DNA of 64,000 nucleotides from Nanosyncoccus sp963540965. GTDB lineage: Bacteria > Patescibacteriota > Saccharimonadia > Saccharimonadales > Saccharimonadaceae. The stretch spans positions 12,965 through 76,964 of the forward strand of contig CAUTSA010000004.1 of assembly GCA_963540965.1 (NCBI GenBank). The letters run 5' to 3'. How positions within the stretch are numbered: position 1 is the first letter of the stretch; each line of letters starts with the position of its first letter. The notes beneath the pieces were generated by a model. That model was not told the origin of the DNA. It did no database searches and saw only the letters and a list, made by a program, of their open reading frames with translations. This document shows positions 24,193 through 32,576 of this stretch, in pieces. The translations under genes were made by a program, and so were the position numbers.

Positions 24193-25787
24193 ATAAATCG
24201 TCGCCAGCCGTCCTCTTGCACGCTTTGTTGGATCGGCAATATAAACCTTAAATCACCCTTCTGCAGCACAAAAGCCTGACAAAGTTCTTGCGGCTTCTTA
24301 CTGTTCATTCCTTCGTAAACAAACTTATCCACATATATCTTCTCATCCATCTCTCCTATTTCACCCTCTACTAAATTCAACTCTTGTTTACGATCTTCGA
24401 GCTCAAGATATTTTCGCTTCAATGCAGCAATCAAGCTACTATGATCTCGTACCTTCAATCTTACCTCTGTTAACCCCACATCCGACTTATCAATAATATC
24501 AATCCGTTGCCCTTCAATATGATCACGATCGCAAATCACCTCAGTCCTCATCCGTAGCACCCCCTCATAAGACTTCTCCAACTCCTGATTTTTTAATCCC
24601 TGCAATGCCTCACTTACTGATACTCGTCGACGCAGTTTCGCAGTTTCTCTTTTGTCATTTTCATCGGTATATTTATTAACCAAATACTCTCTTCGTCCCA
24701 AAAGCCCCTGCAGCACTCGCTCACGCGCCTTCCCAGATATTCCTGATTGATTAACGATCGAAAGAATATCTTCTGGCTGTACTTTCTGTACAAATTCTTG
24801 CGCCTGTCTTTGAATCTCCTCTTCAGTTATACCACTAAAAACCTCCCCAGTTTGCCGCCCCCGTATGCGCATTGAGTCTATCTCAGGAATCTCCTTCGCG
24901 CTAAATTCTTTATCTCCACCCTGCGCTCGAAAAATTAATGACCCTCCATTATCGATCCGATAGAGGCCGTCTTTGTTTTGCACGATATTATCATATGTCG
25001 CCCCCACTACATCCCAGTTTGCCAAGAACGCATCCGCCACAAACCCATTCTGCACATCAAAGCTCGCCGCTTGATCTACTGCCGCTGCCGACCGCGCATT
25101 CTCAACTGCCGCCGAAGCAATTGCCTCCCGTCCACCTATTAACACTCTCTCGGTATGCGCCGCCTTAATACCAGCCTTTTCATAAATCGCATTTGCAATA
25201 AATTCCGCCCGCCCCTGATTTGGATTTTCATAAAATTTTACATAATATTTTTCACCATTCTGCTTCTCAAACCAACCACCCTCATTTGAGCCAAGTTTTT
25301 CACTAACTCTCTTTACATCCCATATCGGAGGCCTTAGTTCTTCATCCACCATCTGGCCCACCACCTCGTGAGTGTAATCGTTCTGAAAAATCTCATTTAT
25401 CGACTCTGCCACATCAGATACAGCCTCGTTCGCTCCATTACCATCATCAACTCCCGGAATCTTGATTTTTTCTTGACCAGCACCCGCCCCATATAGGCTA
25501 GATAAACTCGCCCCCTGTTTTCCAAGCAGACTAAAAAGCCCAGTCCCCGCCTTTTTAGATCCAAATTTCTCTGCTAAAAAATTCTTAAAAGTACCGAGTA
25601 TTCCAGGATTCTTTAAAACCTCACTTGTTTCCGTCTCTGGGGTCGGTGGAATCAAAAACTCATTATCACCAGATTTAAATGTCTTAGCCCCCTGAAACTT
25701 CACCTCCTGCATCGCCTCCTGCCAGTCTGTCGCTTCTTTTTCACCCCGCTCAACATTACCACCATCAAATTCCATACCTCGCCTCAT
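24189..25787 (-). CDS. Atypical kinase-like protein (PI3/4K- or HipA-like fold)
   Basis: 532 residues. Region about 150-320 has a glycine-rich start (KLGSNEGGWFEKQNGEKYYVKF, Lys as ATP ligand), then ADAFLANWDVVGATYDN (catalytic D...N) and YRIDNGGSLIFRAQG (metal-binding Asp). This is the pattern of a widespread bacterial and phage kinase-like family related to PI3/4-kinase and HipA folds. A charged coiled coil (about 400-480) follows. No signal peptide. First gene of a four-gene operon. Substrate unknown; protein or lipid phosphorylation or AMPylation are all possible. Confidence 0.65.
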   Translation of the reverse strand: MRRGMEFDGGNVERGEKEATDWQEAMQEVKFQGAKTFKSGDNEFLIPPTPETETSEVLKNPGILGTFKNFLAEKFGSKKAGTGLFSLLGKQGASLSSLYGAGAGQEKIKIPGVDDGNGANEAVSDVAESINEIFQNDYTHEVVGQMVDEELRPPIWDVKRVSEKLGSNEGGWFEKQNGEKYYVKFYENPNQGRAEFIANAIYEKAGIKAAHTERVLIGGREAIASAAVENARSAAAVDQAASFDVQNGFVADAFLANWDVVGATYDNIVQNKDGLYRIDNGGSLIFRAQGGDKEFSAKEIPEIDSMRIRGRQTGEVFSGITEEEIQRQAQEFVQKVQPEDILSIVNQSGISGKARERVLQGLLGRREYLVNKYTDENDKRETAKLRRRVSVSEALQGLKNQELEKSYEGVLRMRTEVICDRDHIEGQRIDIIDKSDVGLTEVRLKVRDHSSLIAALKRKYLELEDRKQELNLVEGEIGEMDEKIYVDKFVYEGMNSKKPQELCQAFVLQKGDLRFILPIQQSVQEDGWRRFI

Positions 25788-25923
25788 CCTGTCATACCTC
25801 TCTGCTTTTTCTATTATTAATATATCATATTCAGGGTTTTAGGCTTTACCATAGGTCAAAATCGCACCGAATCTAGTCTTATTCCAAAACTGAGATCTTT
25901 TCCCAAGATTACCCGCCCCAACA

Positions 25924-25951
25924 TTGACAATTATATACTTTATGGCATAAT
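25924..25951 (+). promoter_or_regulatory. Promoter of the sigma4/alpha-CTD regulator gene
   Basis: TTGACA (25924-25929), 16 nt, CATAAT (25946-25951). The leader of about 120 nt holds hairpins CAGAT/ATCTG, CACCATATATGGTG and an outer CTTAAAA/TTTTAAG. Confidence 0.75.
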
Positions 25952-26079
25952 ATATAGTATGCAGATTTTTATCTGTAAAAATACACCATATATGGTGAGT
26001 ACCTTAAAAGAGGATGTTTCTAGTAATTATCTCTAGCGACTAGACCTGTTTTAAGAATTTTTCCAAGGGGGAAGAAAAA

Positions 26080-27126
26080 ATGGTAAATATTTTATATACT
26101 GGCAGGGGATATTATATTTCTTCAGTCAGAAAAGCCGCCGACTTGCAGTGCCTAGATGAACTATATTTATCAAAGTCTGCAGAAAGACATCTCGAAAAGT
26201 ACTATCAAGCACTTCCTGAGATTATCTGGCAGGGCAGGCGCACCGCCTATCTAATCGACCGCGACGAAAACTACATCCGCAAAGCTCCAAAGTATTTACT
26301 GGAGCTTGCCGCCGCACTTGATAAGAAAGGATATTTGCGCCACGACTTTACGGCCAACTCTTTTACTGTTAACCTCTTATACATGATCGTTCATCACGAT
26401 CTCATGAGAGAGGAACCAGTAGTAGTAGAGTTCGAGGATCTCTGCAAGATCTTCAAGGATGATCAAACTTTTTCCATTGACTTTACATTCGGAAATCTGA
26501 ACTACGAGACGTATCAGAATCCGACAACTAGCCAATGCCGCAAAATTCAAGCAGGGATCAGAGGCTGTTTGACTGAGAAAGAGTTCCAGGTCATCTCGAA
26601 ATGGTATGGACTCGAAGGTAAGGTAATGACGGTTTATGAGATCGCAATCGATCAAGGTGTCACTTCCAATAGGATCAGACAGACTGAGGCGCTTGCTATT
26701 CGCAAGATTCGTAGCGCCAGAGCCCTGCCCTCTATCCTTAAGCCGTCTGAAGCTCAGACAAAGACTGTTGATGATATCATCGACAGACTGAAAGCCTTAA
26801 GGCAAGATCCTCTCTTTCAGGAGGAATTTGCTTTAAGACAAGAGCTCAGAAAGATTACCTTTACTCCGTACGAATGTGCGGAAAAAGCAAAGGAATTTTT
26901 AAACGGCGAGGTGGAAGATCAGACAGAGATAGAATGCCTGGATTTGACGACACGTACCTATCGAGCCTTGAGGAGAGCTGAAATCTATACCATCTCGGAT
27001 ATTATTAATTATCCGTACATGGATTGGCTCAGGATCAAAAATCTTGGTCTCAGTTCGATCAGGGAAGTGGAAAGCAAGATGCAGAGGTTTGGCTATCCGA
27101 CCTTCAGAATCTATCCTCACTCATGA
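26080..27126 (+). CDS. Sigma-region-4 / RNA polymerase alpha-CTD hybrid regulator
   Basis: 348 residues. About 163-212 (LTEKEFQVISKWYGL, then TVYEIAIDQGVTSNRIRQTE) is a sigma-70 region 4 type helix-turn-helix. About 283-338 (IECLDLTTRTYRALRRA, LGLSSIREVESKMQRFG) resembles the C-terminal domain of RNA polymerase alpha, which binds UP elements and activators. The N-terminal 160 residues are not recognised. It may recruit polymerase to the strong island promoters (inference). It is surrounded by the long-leader genes and has such a leader itself. Confidence 0.75.
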   Translation: MVNILYTGRGYYISSVRKAADLQCLDELYLSKSAERHLEKYYQALPEIIWQGRRTAYLIDRDENYIRKAPKYLLELAAALDKKGYLRHDFTANSFTVNLLYMIVHHDLMREEPVVVEFEDLCKIFKDDQTFSIDFTFGNLNYETYQNPTTSQCRKIQAGIRGCLTEKEFQVISKWYGLEGKVMTVYEIAIDQGVTSNRIRQTEALAIRKIRSARALPSILKPSEAQTKTVDDIIDRLKALRQDPLFQEEFALRQELRKITFTPYECAEKAKEFLNGEVEDQTEIECLDLTTRTYRALRRAEIYTISDIINYPYMDWLRIKNLGLSSIREVESKMQRFGYPTFRIYPHS

Positions 27127-27130
27127 AAAT

Positions 27131-27154
27131 AACCCCGGGAAACCGGGGTTTTAA
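27131..27154. terminator. Bidirectional Rho-independent terminator
   Basis: AACCCCGG/CCGGGGTT hairpin between the convergent regulator gene and the 115-aa gene. Confidence 0.85.
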
Positions 27155-27156
27155 TT

Positions 27157-27504
27157 TTATTTTACTCCAAAGAAATCTCTACCGATCCATTCCAGAGTGC
27201 TCACGATATAACTTTCGCTATAATCGTGATTCGCCGAAGATACTACAATCTGCACAACACCTTGACTGAAAGCCTCCTCACTGGAAACCACCATCATTAA
27301 ATTATGTGATTTTAGACCAACCATTGTTTTGAAATGATTCCAATCATCAGTGGTGTATAGACCCCTGTAACATACCGCAGTATATCTCATCTCGATATTC
27401 ACTGGTCTTCCAACCACTGGCGCCCATTGAATGGTAAAGAAAAAACTTCTATGCGCCTTATTCCAGTCGATTGTAAAATCATTGAGTCCTTTGTTTTCTG
27501 CCAT
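27157..27504 (-). CDS. Hypothetical protein (115 aa)
   Basis: Not recognised. Mixed alpha/beta soluble protein; features include AHRSFFFTIQWAPVVGRPVN, YRGLYTTDDWNHFKTMVGL and a closing WIGRDFFGVK. An AAAGGGGG ribosome-binding site precedes the ATG. Driven by a consensus promoter divergent from that of the 249-aa gene, with -35 boxes 13 bp apart, so the two genes may be co-regulated. Confidence 0.55.
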   Translation of the reverse strand: MAENKGLNDFTIDWNKAHRSFFFTIQWAPVVGRPVNIEMRYTAVCYRGLYTTDDWNHFKTMVGLKSHNLMMVVSSEEAFSQGVVQIVVSSANHDYSESYIVSTLEWIGRDFFGVK

Positions 27505-27549
27505 AACAGAACCCCCTTTCGTAAATGTGCGTTTTTTGGAAACAGGGTC

Positions 27550-27578
27550 ATTATAATATAATTTTGAGCATATATCAA
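27550..27578 (-). promoter_or_regulatory. Promoter of the 115-aa gene
   Basis: Minus strand TTGATA (27573-27578), 17 nt, TATAAT (27550-27555). Confidence 0.8.
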
Positions 27579-27591
27579 ATGATTTCCTAAA

Positions 27592-27619
27592 TTGACAATC
27601 TGCATTAGTATGTTATAAT
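27592..27619 (+). promoter_or_regulatory. Promoter of the 249-aa gene
   Basis: TTGACA (27592-27597), 16 nt, TATAAT (27614-27619); divergent from the promoter above. Confidence 0.85.
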
Positions 27620-27679
27620 ATATAAGCTCTAGCAAAGAGTAGCACTTTAAAAGATTCTACCACCCCCTTGCATTTTTCT

Positions 27680-27775
27680 GCGGTTTAATCTGTCTATTAA
27701 AGCTTGATAGGCAGGCTAAACCGCGGAATAGGCCGCGGAAATATTTTTTTAGAAGCGGCAACAGCCGCAAGGAGG
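27680..27775 (+). promoter_or_regulatory. Structured leader with competing stems
   Basis: GCGGTTTA (27680-27687) pairs with TAAACCGC (27717-27724) around an inner CTGTCTAT/ATAGGCAG hairpin. The last four bases (27721-27724) also belong to a second hairpin CCGCGG/CCGCGG (27721-27738), so the two stems exclude each other. A third hairpin GCGGC/GCCGC (27755-27768) abuts AAGGAGG. Confidence 0.65.
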
Positions 27776-27780
27776 TTAAT

Positions 27781-28530
27781 ATGACAACAATAACAAAGCA
27801 GGAAACAGCAAGAGAAAGCCTTAAAGAGATGGGATTTTTAGTAACAAGATATCCTCTTATAAGTGCTTCTGAGAAAGAGCTGCCCTATCAGCTCAACCTT
27901 ACTCACCTCGCAGAGCATCGCGAGGGTGAGTACTCATTAAATAACAGCACTTTGTGCTGGGTGATGGACGGCGAGATCTACGCTGCGCCGTGCACCAGGA
28001 GCCTGGTACAGCTACTCGATCAGGCTGGATTCAGAAACGGATATTTTTATGTTCCGTTTTCAAACGGTGATCTGCCGTATCACAGAACAAGTGAATGGCA
28101 GGAACTCTGCAATGAGGCGACCCGATTAGCCCATGAGCAGTTCGAGAGAGATTCTGAGGCTTGGTGTGATGAACACCATATCGGCTCCATAGATGATCGT
28201 CTACTAGAATCCTGTCTCAGGGTCCCACACGGCGGTATCCCAGTTGAGGACTGTGGGGTATATTCAATATACTATCCACGTCTCAATGAGACCTGTGTGG
28301 ATATTGTAGCCATTAGTAGCCTTGGCAGCTATAGTTACAATGCAGGTAGGGTAGTCTTCGTCTACCGCGACGGACACACCTATCTCTCAAAGGATCCGGC
28401 CATTATGGATATCCTGGAGAAAGCTGGCTATAGAAAGCAAGATTTTCTGGTACCACTTAGTGGTCCAGAAAAAATTACCGATTCCTATCTAAGATATCTT
28501 TGGGATAACATCCCAGAAGTCTCCAGATAG
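27781..28530 (+). CDS. Hypothetical protein with internal duplication
   Basis: 249 residues, not recognised. Two related halves are visible: LVQLLDQAGFRNGYFYVPFSNG (about 79-100) and IMDILEKAGYRKQDFLVPLSG (about 208-228), each preceded by a short strand with Tyr (IYAAPCTRS and TYLSKDPA). This suggests a duplicated domain. No signal peptide or membrane segment. Strong promoter, structured leader and a good ribosome-binding site imply high or regulated expression. Confidence 0.6.
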   Translation: MTTITKQETARESLKEMGFLVTRYPLISASEKELPYQLNLTHLAEHREGEYSLNNSTLCWVMDGEIYAAPCTRSLVQLLDQAGFRNGYFYVPFSNGDLPYHRTSEWQELCNEATRLAHEQFERDSEAWCDEHHIGSIDDRLLESCLRVPHGGIPVEDCGVYSIYYPRLNETCVDIVAISSLGSYSYNAGRVVFVYRDGHTYLSKDPAIMDILEKAGYRKQDFLVPLSGPEKITDSYLRYLWDNIPEVSR

Positions 28531-28567
28531 GATTGGAGCTCCCGTTTCAGAAGGTAGAATCTATTTT

Positions 28568-28597
28568 CCCCGACCATTTGGTCGGGGTTTTCCTTTT
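28568..28597 (+). terminator. Rho-independent terminator
   Basis: CCCCGACC/GGTCGGGG hairpin (28568-28587) followed by a T-rich tract. Confidence 0.85.
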
Positions 28598-28612
28598 TGA
28601 ATAATAAAAAAT

Positions 28613-28630
28613 CCCCCCAAAGTTGGGGGG
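28613..28630 (-). terminator. Rho-independent terminator
   Basis: CCCCCC/GGGGGG hairpin; on the minus strand it is followed by ATTTTTT. Ends the 133/131-aa operon. Confidence 0.75.
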
Positions 28631-28640
28631 TAGATTGAGA

Positions 28641-29036
28641 TTATTTTTGATACTTATTTAAGTAATCAAAATTAACCTCAATATAGCCGTCCGGATAGTA
28701 GTAATCCGCTCCATCCTTAGAGACCGCAATAATCTCGCGATTATTTAAGTCCTTGATAGAAAGATAACGCCCATCCTCTTCTACCTTTACAGGCAAAGAA
28801 GGGAATTCAGCTACTATCGGATTACCGTTCAGCGGCTTATCCTTCCAAATCCATGACCCGTAAGTGCATGTACCGTGGCCACTTGGACAGATGCTTTTAG
28901 TTTTAGAAAGAAAAAGCACCAATCCATTCACAAACTCCACCTTCGCAGAGTCTGCAATCTCGAAAGATTCGTCATCTGCCTCATAGCCATAAGCTAAGAA
29001 GCTGATCTTCTTCAAGCATTGCATAAACTGTTCCAT
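28641..29036 (-). CDS. Hypothetical protein (131 aa)
   Basis: Not recognised. Predicted beta-rich soluble protein with SICPSGHGTCTYGSWIWKDKPL (two Cys and a His, possibly metal binding) around residue 50-70 and DGADYYYPDGYIEVNFDYL at the C-terminus. It lies 1 nt after the stop of the 133-aa gene and is surely co-transcribed with it. Confidence 0.55.
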   Translation of the reverse strand: MEQFMQCLKKISFLAYGYEADDESFEIADSAKVEFVNGLVLFLSKTKSICPSGHGTCTYGSWIWKDKPLNGNPIVAEFPSLPVKVEEDGRYLSIKDLNNREIIAVSKDGADYYYPDGYIEVNFDYLNKYQK

Positions 29037-29037
29037 T

Positions 29038-29439
29038 TTACATCCCCTCCTTTTCAGTCAAAGAGATCCAGCCCGTTCTGCGCTTGCTATTATACCAAGC
29101 CGAGAAGCCGTACTCCTTATATTTTTTTATAATAGGCATACACGGATCAAGATCCGCTTTACAACGTCCGGAGAGCATAAAACTCTCTCCTGATCCGTCC
29201 TCATGCATAATCTTATGTACCCTAAAGTCCTTGATCGGTACTTCAAATGCCGCACAGCACGGATCATCCTTCGGGGCTGAATACCCCAGGATGACTTTAA
29301 AATCCAGGTCAATCTTGATCTTGTCGTGCAAATACTTACACGCATCGAAGATCCTGTCCCTGCTAGGACCTCCGCTGATATTAAAACGAACGGTCTGACT
29401 ATCTAAGATAGTCTGGTTACTTTTTCTCATGGTACTCAT
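29038..29439 (-). CDS. Hypothetical protein (133 aa)
   Basis: Not recognised. It contains KVILGYSAPKDDPCCAAFEV and a C-terminal KKYKEYGFSAWYNSKRRTGW. Four cysteines (CC pair near residue 61, two more later). Start ATG follows AAAGGAGG. Its leader (about 85-105 nt) has a CCCAG/CTGGG hairpin (complement of 29467-29488) just upstream of the ribosome-binding site. Confidence 0.55.
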   Translation of the reverse strand: MSTMRKSNQTILDSQTVRFNISGGPSRDRIFDACKYLHDKIKIDLDFKVILGYSAPKDDPCCAAFEVPIKDFRVHKIMHEDGSGESFMLSGRCKADLDPCMPIIKKYKEYGFSAWYNSKRRTGWISLTEKEGM

Positions 29440-29523
29440 ACAAGTACCTCCTTTCTTAAAGAACTACCCAGCGCATACACGGCCTGGGCCTACCTCGTTT
29501 TCCACAATTGGACGAACTCTAAT

Positions 29524-29552
29524 ATTAAAACATAGCAATCCAATAATGTCAA
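29524..29552 (-). promoter_or_regulatory. Promoter of the 133/131-aa operon
   Basis: Minus strand TTGACA (29547-29552), 17 nt, TTTAAT (29524-29529). Confidence 0.75.
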
Positions 29553-29674
29553 GTAATTAATAGTTATCACATAGCGAACAGGAAAATATAAAAAAGACCC
29601 TCCATGAGGGCCTTTCAGGCATTCTATGGGCATTTTTGCGGGGCGGGCCACCCCATGCGAGAAGCACTCTCGTC

Positions 29675-30313
29675 TTATTTCTTTGTCAGATATTCTTCTG
29701 CCAAAGAAAATTCAACGAAGATTGGCTCAACTCCGTCCGGAAGTCTCGCACAAATATCATCAATACTGAGACTCCTGTTTCTGTTTCCAGCAACGATAAC
29801 GTCTGCCATAATGATATTTGGCAACCTCTGGTCAGAGTCAGTCTCGTAGATAATCTTCCCCTGGAGCTCCAAAAATCTACCGAGGGTAGATTTCCCGAGT
29901 CCAGAGCCTCCAGCAAAGATCCAGACCGGGCGTTTTTCCATGATGCGAGGCGTTTTTTCAAACATCTCCTCGCAGAAATCCACCTCTTCTCTTGAAACGA
30001 GTAGTACAGTCTCACCTGTGTCGCTCGCTAAGATCTCTAGGCGGCCAGAATCCACATCCTCCGAGATCTTTACTTTCATCGGCCCGTCCTTCGGACGGCA
30101 GGAAAAAGGTCTTTTAGCGTCAGACCACTCCCAGACAACTTGCCCAGAACCGTCTTCCGCCTCCTTGACGGTAAGATTACTGCCATCAAGAAAGACCAAA
30201 ATAACCTCTTCCTTCTCGACCGGGTATGGTCTGACCATCTCAGAAGTAACAGGACTCTGCGCCCATTTTTCTATAGTCATCCCAACAAGAGTCTTCATTT
30301 TCAACTCTACCAT
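29675..30313 (-). CDS. P-loop NTPase-like protein (212 aa)
   Basis: The C-terminal part (about 126-212) has a Walker A motif in VWIFAGGSGLGKSTLGRFLE and then KIIYETDSDQRLPNIIMAD (Asp as possible Walker B) and VIVAGNRN, a small kinase-like or AAA-like fold. The N-terminal 120 residues form a beta-rich unknown domain. It is shorter than typical kinases. Start ATG follows AAGGAGG, adjoined by a hairpin. The second P-loop protein of the island, though unlike the Csx3-fused one. Confidence 0.6.
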   Translation of the reverse strand: MVELKMKTLVGMTIEKWAQSPVTSEMVRPYPVEKEEVILVFLDGSNLTVKEAEDGSGQVVWEWSDAKRPFSCRPKDGPMKVKISEDVDSGRLEILASDTGETVLLVSREEVDFCEEMFEKTPRIMEKRPVWIFAGGSGLGKSTLGRFLELQGKIIYETDSDQRLPNIIMADVIVAGNRNRSLSIDDICARLPDGVEPIFVEFSLAEEYLTKK

Positions 30314-30326
30314 TTTTACCTCCTTC

Positions 30327-30342
30327 TGCGGCTCTTACCGCA
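30327..30342 (-). promoter_or_regulatory. Hairpin abutting the ribosome-binding site
   Basis: TGCGG/CCGCA directly upstream of GAAGGAGG of the 212-aa gene. Confidence 0.55.
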
Positions 30343-30374
30343 ACAAAAAAATTTGATCGCAGAAGGAATTTTCT

Positions 30375-30417
30375 GCGACTGGTCATATCGATTAAACTAG
30401 TCGACATAACTAGTCGC
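30375..30417 (-). promoter_or_regulatory. Leader stem-loop
   Basis: GCGACT/AGTCGC closes a 43-nt domain containing GTTTAATC, similar to GTTTAATC in the 27680 leader. Followed by a GCAGAA/TTCTGC hairpin. Confidence 0.5.
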
Positions 30418-30477
30418 AAAAAACATAGAATACTACCTTAAAATACTTAATCTGCTAGAAGCAATAATTACATAGAT

Positions 30478-30506
30478 ATCATAACATAAAATACATAAAA
30501 AGTCAA
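30478..30506 (-). promoter_or_regulatory. Promoter of the 212-aa gene
   Basis: Minus strand TTGACT (30501-30506), 17 nt, TATGAT (30478-30483). Confidence 0.7.
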
Positions 30507-30507
30507 A

Positions 30508-30533
30508 AGACCCAGCACATCACTTCTGGGTCT
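30508..30533 (-). terminator. Rho-independent terminator of the 115-aa gene at 30564
   Basis: AGACCCAG/CTGGGTCT hairpin; on the minus strand it is followed by TTTTGACTTTTT. The T-tract overlaps the -35 box of the next promoter. Confidence 0.75.
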
Positions 30534-30563
30534 AAAATTAGATTTAGTAAAAACCTTAAGCTC

Positions 30564-30911
30564 TTAGAATATTGCATATTCAATAAATAAATCCTCACAA
30601 AGTTCGGATTCCAGAGAGTTTGTATTCTCCTCGAAAATCAATTTCTTCGCCACTTCGACTTTCATCACTACCAAGATATCTCTTGGGTAAAGATGAATTT
30701 CTGTCACTTTGTTTGTTATCCTTATCGGCATCCTCAGCTTTTTCCAAATCGACATGACTAGTTCATCATAAGTATCATCGAAGCACATTACCACTTCACC
30801 ACAAACCAATCTATCCCAAACTTCATCAACATTCAGCTTTCTCCGTCTAATTAACAGCCTCTCACTGAACATCACGTCCATAATATCAGTTCCAAAATAA
30901 TATTTTGACAT
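30564..30911 (-). CDS. Hypothetical protein (115 aa)
   Basis: Not recognised with confidence. Layout: RKLNVDEVWDRLVCGEVVM, then MPIRITNKVTEIHLYPRDIL, ending in an acidic tail. The order helix-strand-helix with a late NKVTEIHLYPRDILVV is faintly like DUF1874 ring nucleases, but the GHxSTA-type motif is absent, so this is not claimed. Preceded by a leader of over 90 nt with an AATTAGA/TCTAATT hairpin and a GGGGGG-containing ribosome-binding region. Confidence 0.5.
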   Translation of the reverse strand: MSKYYFGTDIMDVMFSERLLIRRRKLNVDEVWDRLVCGEVVMCFDDTYDELVMSIWKKLRMPIRITNKVTEIHLYPRDILVVMKVEVAKKLIFEENTNSLESELCEDLFIEYAIF

Positions 30912-31040
30912 ATAGCCTCCCCCCCTCTTTCATTTTCATTGATTGAAATTAGAGTATCTAAACTAAATCTAATTATTAATGTACGCCTCACGGCTATCCA
31001 TACCATCTCAACATATTCTTCATACTTTGTCAATAAAAAT

Positions 31041-31062
31041 ACCCCCAGATTACTCCAGGGGT
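31041..31062 (-). terminator. Rho-independent terminator of the 475-aa gene
   Basis: ACCCC/GGGGT hairpin; on the minus strand it is followed by ATTTTTATT. Confidence 0.65.
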
Positions 31063-31085
31063 CTAAAATATTTACCAACTAAAAA

Positions 31086-32513
31086 TTATTTACCGACAAG
31101 AAAATTTGCCAGTCTGCGACAGTTCGCTACCCCCACAAGCTTCAGCTGGAGTTTACCACCTGCACGCTCAATTAAACGCTTGCTCGCCTCAACTTTACTC
31201 TTAAAGCTGCAGTTCATCAACTCATGAAAATCCACTTCATTTTTTGGATCATACGATGCCTTTAAAATAGCCTGCACCTCCTCAAGAATTTCTGAGTCGA
31301 GGGCTTCTGTCCCTTCAAACAAGAACCAAAGTTTCTCCGGCAACTCCGTACTAGACAAAAGTCTCTTAATGCGTTTGCTATTTACTTCTCTGGTTTTTTC
31401 CGCGGCCTGTCTATCTTCCTCGACAACTATGTCGTGGCGTAAAGCTTTCAATCCCTTACTTGAGTACTCGTATGACAAAACCTCACTTTCATAACCAAGG
31501 TATCCGTCCACTTCCTTATTTGGATTCGTTACATAAACTTTGTCGTCGCACAGAATTGTCCAGCCTATTTCCTCAAGATCACTAGACAAATCCTCAAACT
31601 TGGGTTTGAACTTCATCTTAGCGTCATAGGCAGCCTGTTTCTCTTTTTCAGCACTTATGATATACGCCTGTTTCTTAGATAAATAATCCTTCACAAAAGA
31701 AATATTTGCACTGTTATAAAGGTATTGTGTATATCCTAAGGTAAAAAACATATCTCCGATATCCAACTGATCCACAGAATATGAACCCCATTTACGTGGT
31801 TTAGAGAGTTTCTTCAATTCTTTCTGAATCTCCATCAGCTCTTCCTCATAGAGGAATTTATCCTGTTTTGATTTCTCAACCGCCTTCTTTCTTTCTTCTA
31901 TGATTCTGGTAGCACGATCTAATTCTTCCTGCTTTCTATGAGAAATTTTCTCACAGTATTCTGGAGTCTTCACATTCTGAGCTTCCGTTTTTTGAACCTT
32001 GCAAATCTCGCCATCAAACTCATCGTCATGAATTACATAGCGAAAACCAACTGGCACTACCCAGAAGTCAAACCCTTCGCCACCGCCGTTAGATGTAGCG
32101 TGTCTAAAATATAACACATCCTTGATCTGATCCACTTCCGATGGCTCTCTGCCCCTAGTGTGATTGTAGCTACCACCCCAGCTAACCTTGACGAGTATAT
32201 GCTTTGCCAAAACAGCATCCAGTGGCCTAAAACAAGCATCGCCTTTTTTGGAAACCCAAAAATCCCCGAACATAAAGCTTGTCCAACCGTTGAAGTCTAT
32301 ATTCATATTAGCGGGAACCTCATAGTCCTCGAAAAATTCTAGAGGATTCATCGGCCCATTATATTCATTTAGATCAAATTCCTTATCAATCACAAAACAA
32401 ATATTCGGGTGATATTTCCCAAACTCATTGATCAGAAAGGTGGTTTCAGTCTCAAAACACTTTTCGTTCTCAAAATACTCCTTTACCTCTGCTAAACTCA
32501 TCAGCTTCTTCAT
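31086..32513 (-). CDS. Large hypothetical protein with central coiled coil and long leader
   Basis: 475 residues, not recognised. An N-terminal aromatic domain includes KVSWGGSYNHTRGREPSEVD and FRHATSNGGGEGFDFWVVP; a charged coiled coil follows (about 195-245, RKQEELDRATRIIEERKKAV), then a second globular part. The overall plan resembles the 558-aa protein at 16693, and both genes carry the same RNA motif in their leaders. No membrane segment. Possibly structural or polymer-binding; unknown. Confidence 0.6.
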   Translation of the reverse strand: MKKLMSLAEVKEYFENEKCFETETTFLINEFGKYHPNICFVIDKEFDLNEYNGPMNPLEFFEDYEVPANMNIDFNGWTSFMFGDFWVSKKGDACFRPLDAVLAKHILVKVSWGGSYNHTRGREPSEVDQIKDVLYFRHATSNGGGEGFDFWVVPVGFRYVIHDDEFDGEICKVQKTEAQNVKTPEYCEKISHRKQEELDRATRIIEERKKAVEKSKQDKFLYEEELMEIQKELKKLSKPRKWGSYSVDQLDIGDMFFTLGYTQYLYNSANISFVKDYLSKKQAYIISAEKEKQAAYDAKMKFKPKFEDLSSDLEEIGWTILCDDKVYVTNPNKEVDGYLGYESEVLSYEYSSKGLKALRHDIVVEEDRQAAEKTREVNSKRIKRLLSSTELPEKLWFLFEGTEALDSEILEEVQAILKASYDPKNEVDFHELMNCSFKSKVEASKRLIERAGGKLQLKLVGVANCRRLANFLVGK

Positions 32514-32537
32514 TTTTCTTCCTTTCTCCTTTCGGAC

Positions 32538-32576
32538 CCAATGCCATACAAGATTAAGAGGTTTTCCTCACATTGG
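32538..32576 (-). promoter_or_regulatory. Conserved leader RNA motif, copy 3
   Basis: RNA sense: closing stem CCAATG/CATTGG, hairpin GAGGAAAACCTC, single strand TTAATCTTGTATGG. Stem sequences differ from the other copies while pairing and the loop AAAA are kept. Confidence 0.65.

Noticed and set aside
30564..30911. Possible DUF1874 (AcrIII-1 type) ring nuclease
   Set aside because: The strand-helix order is only loosely similar and the conserved GH-x-x-TA region is not there; calling it would over-read the neighbouring Csx3-like protein.
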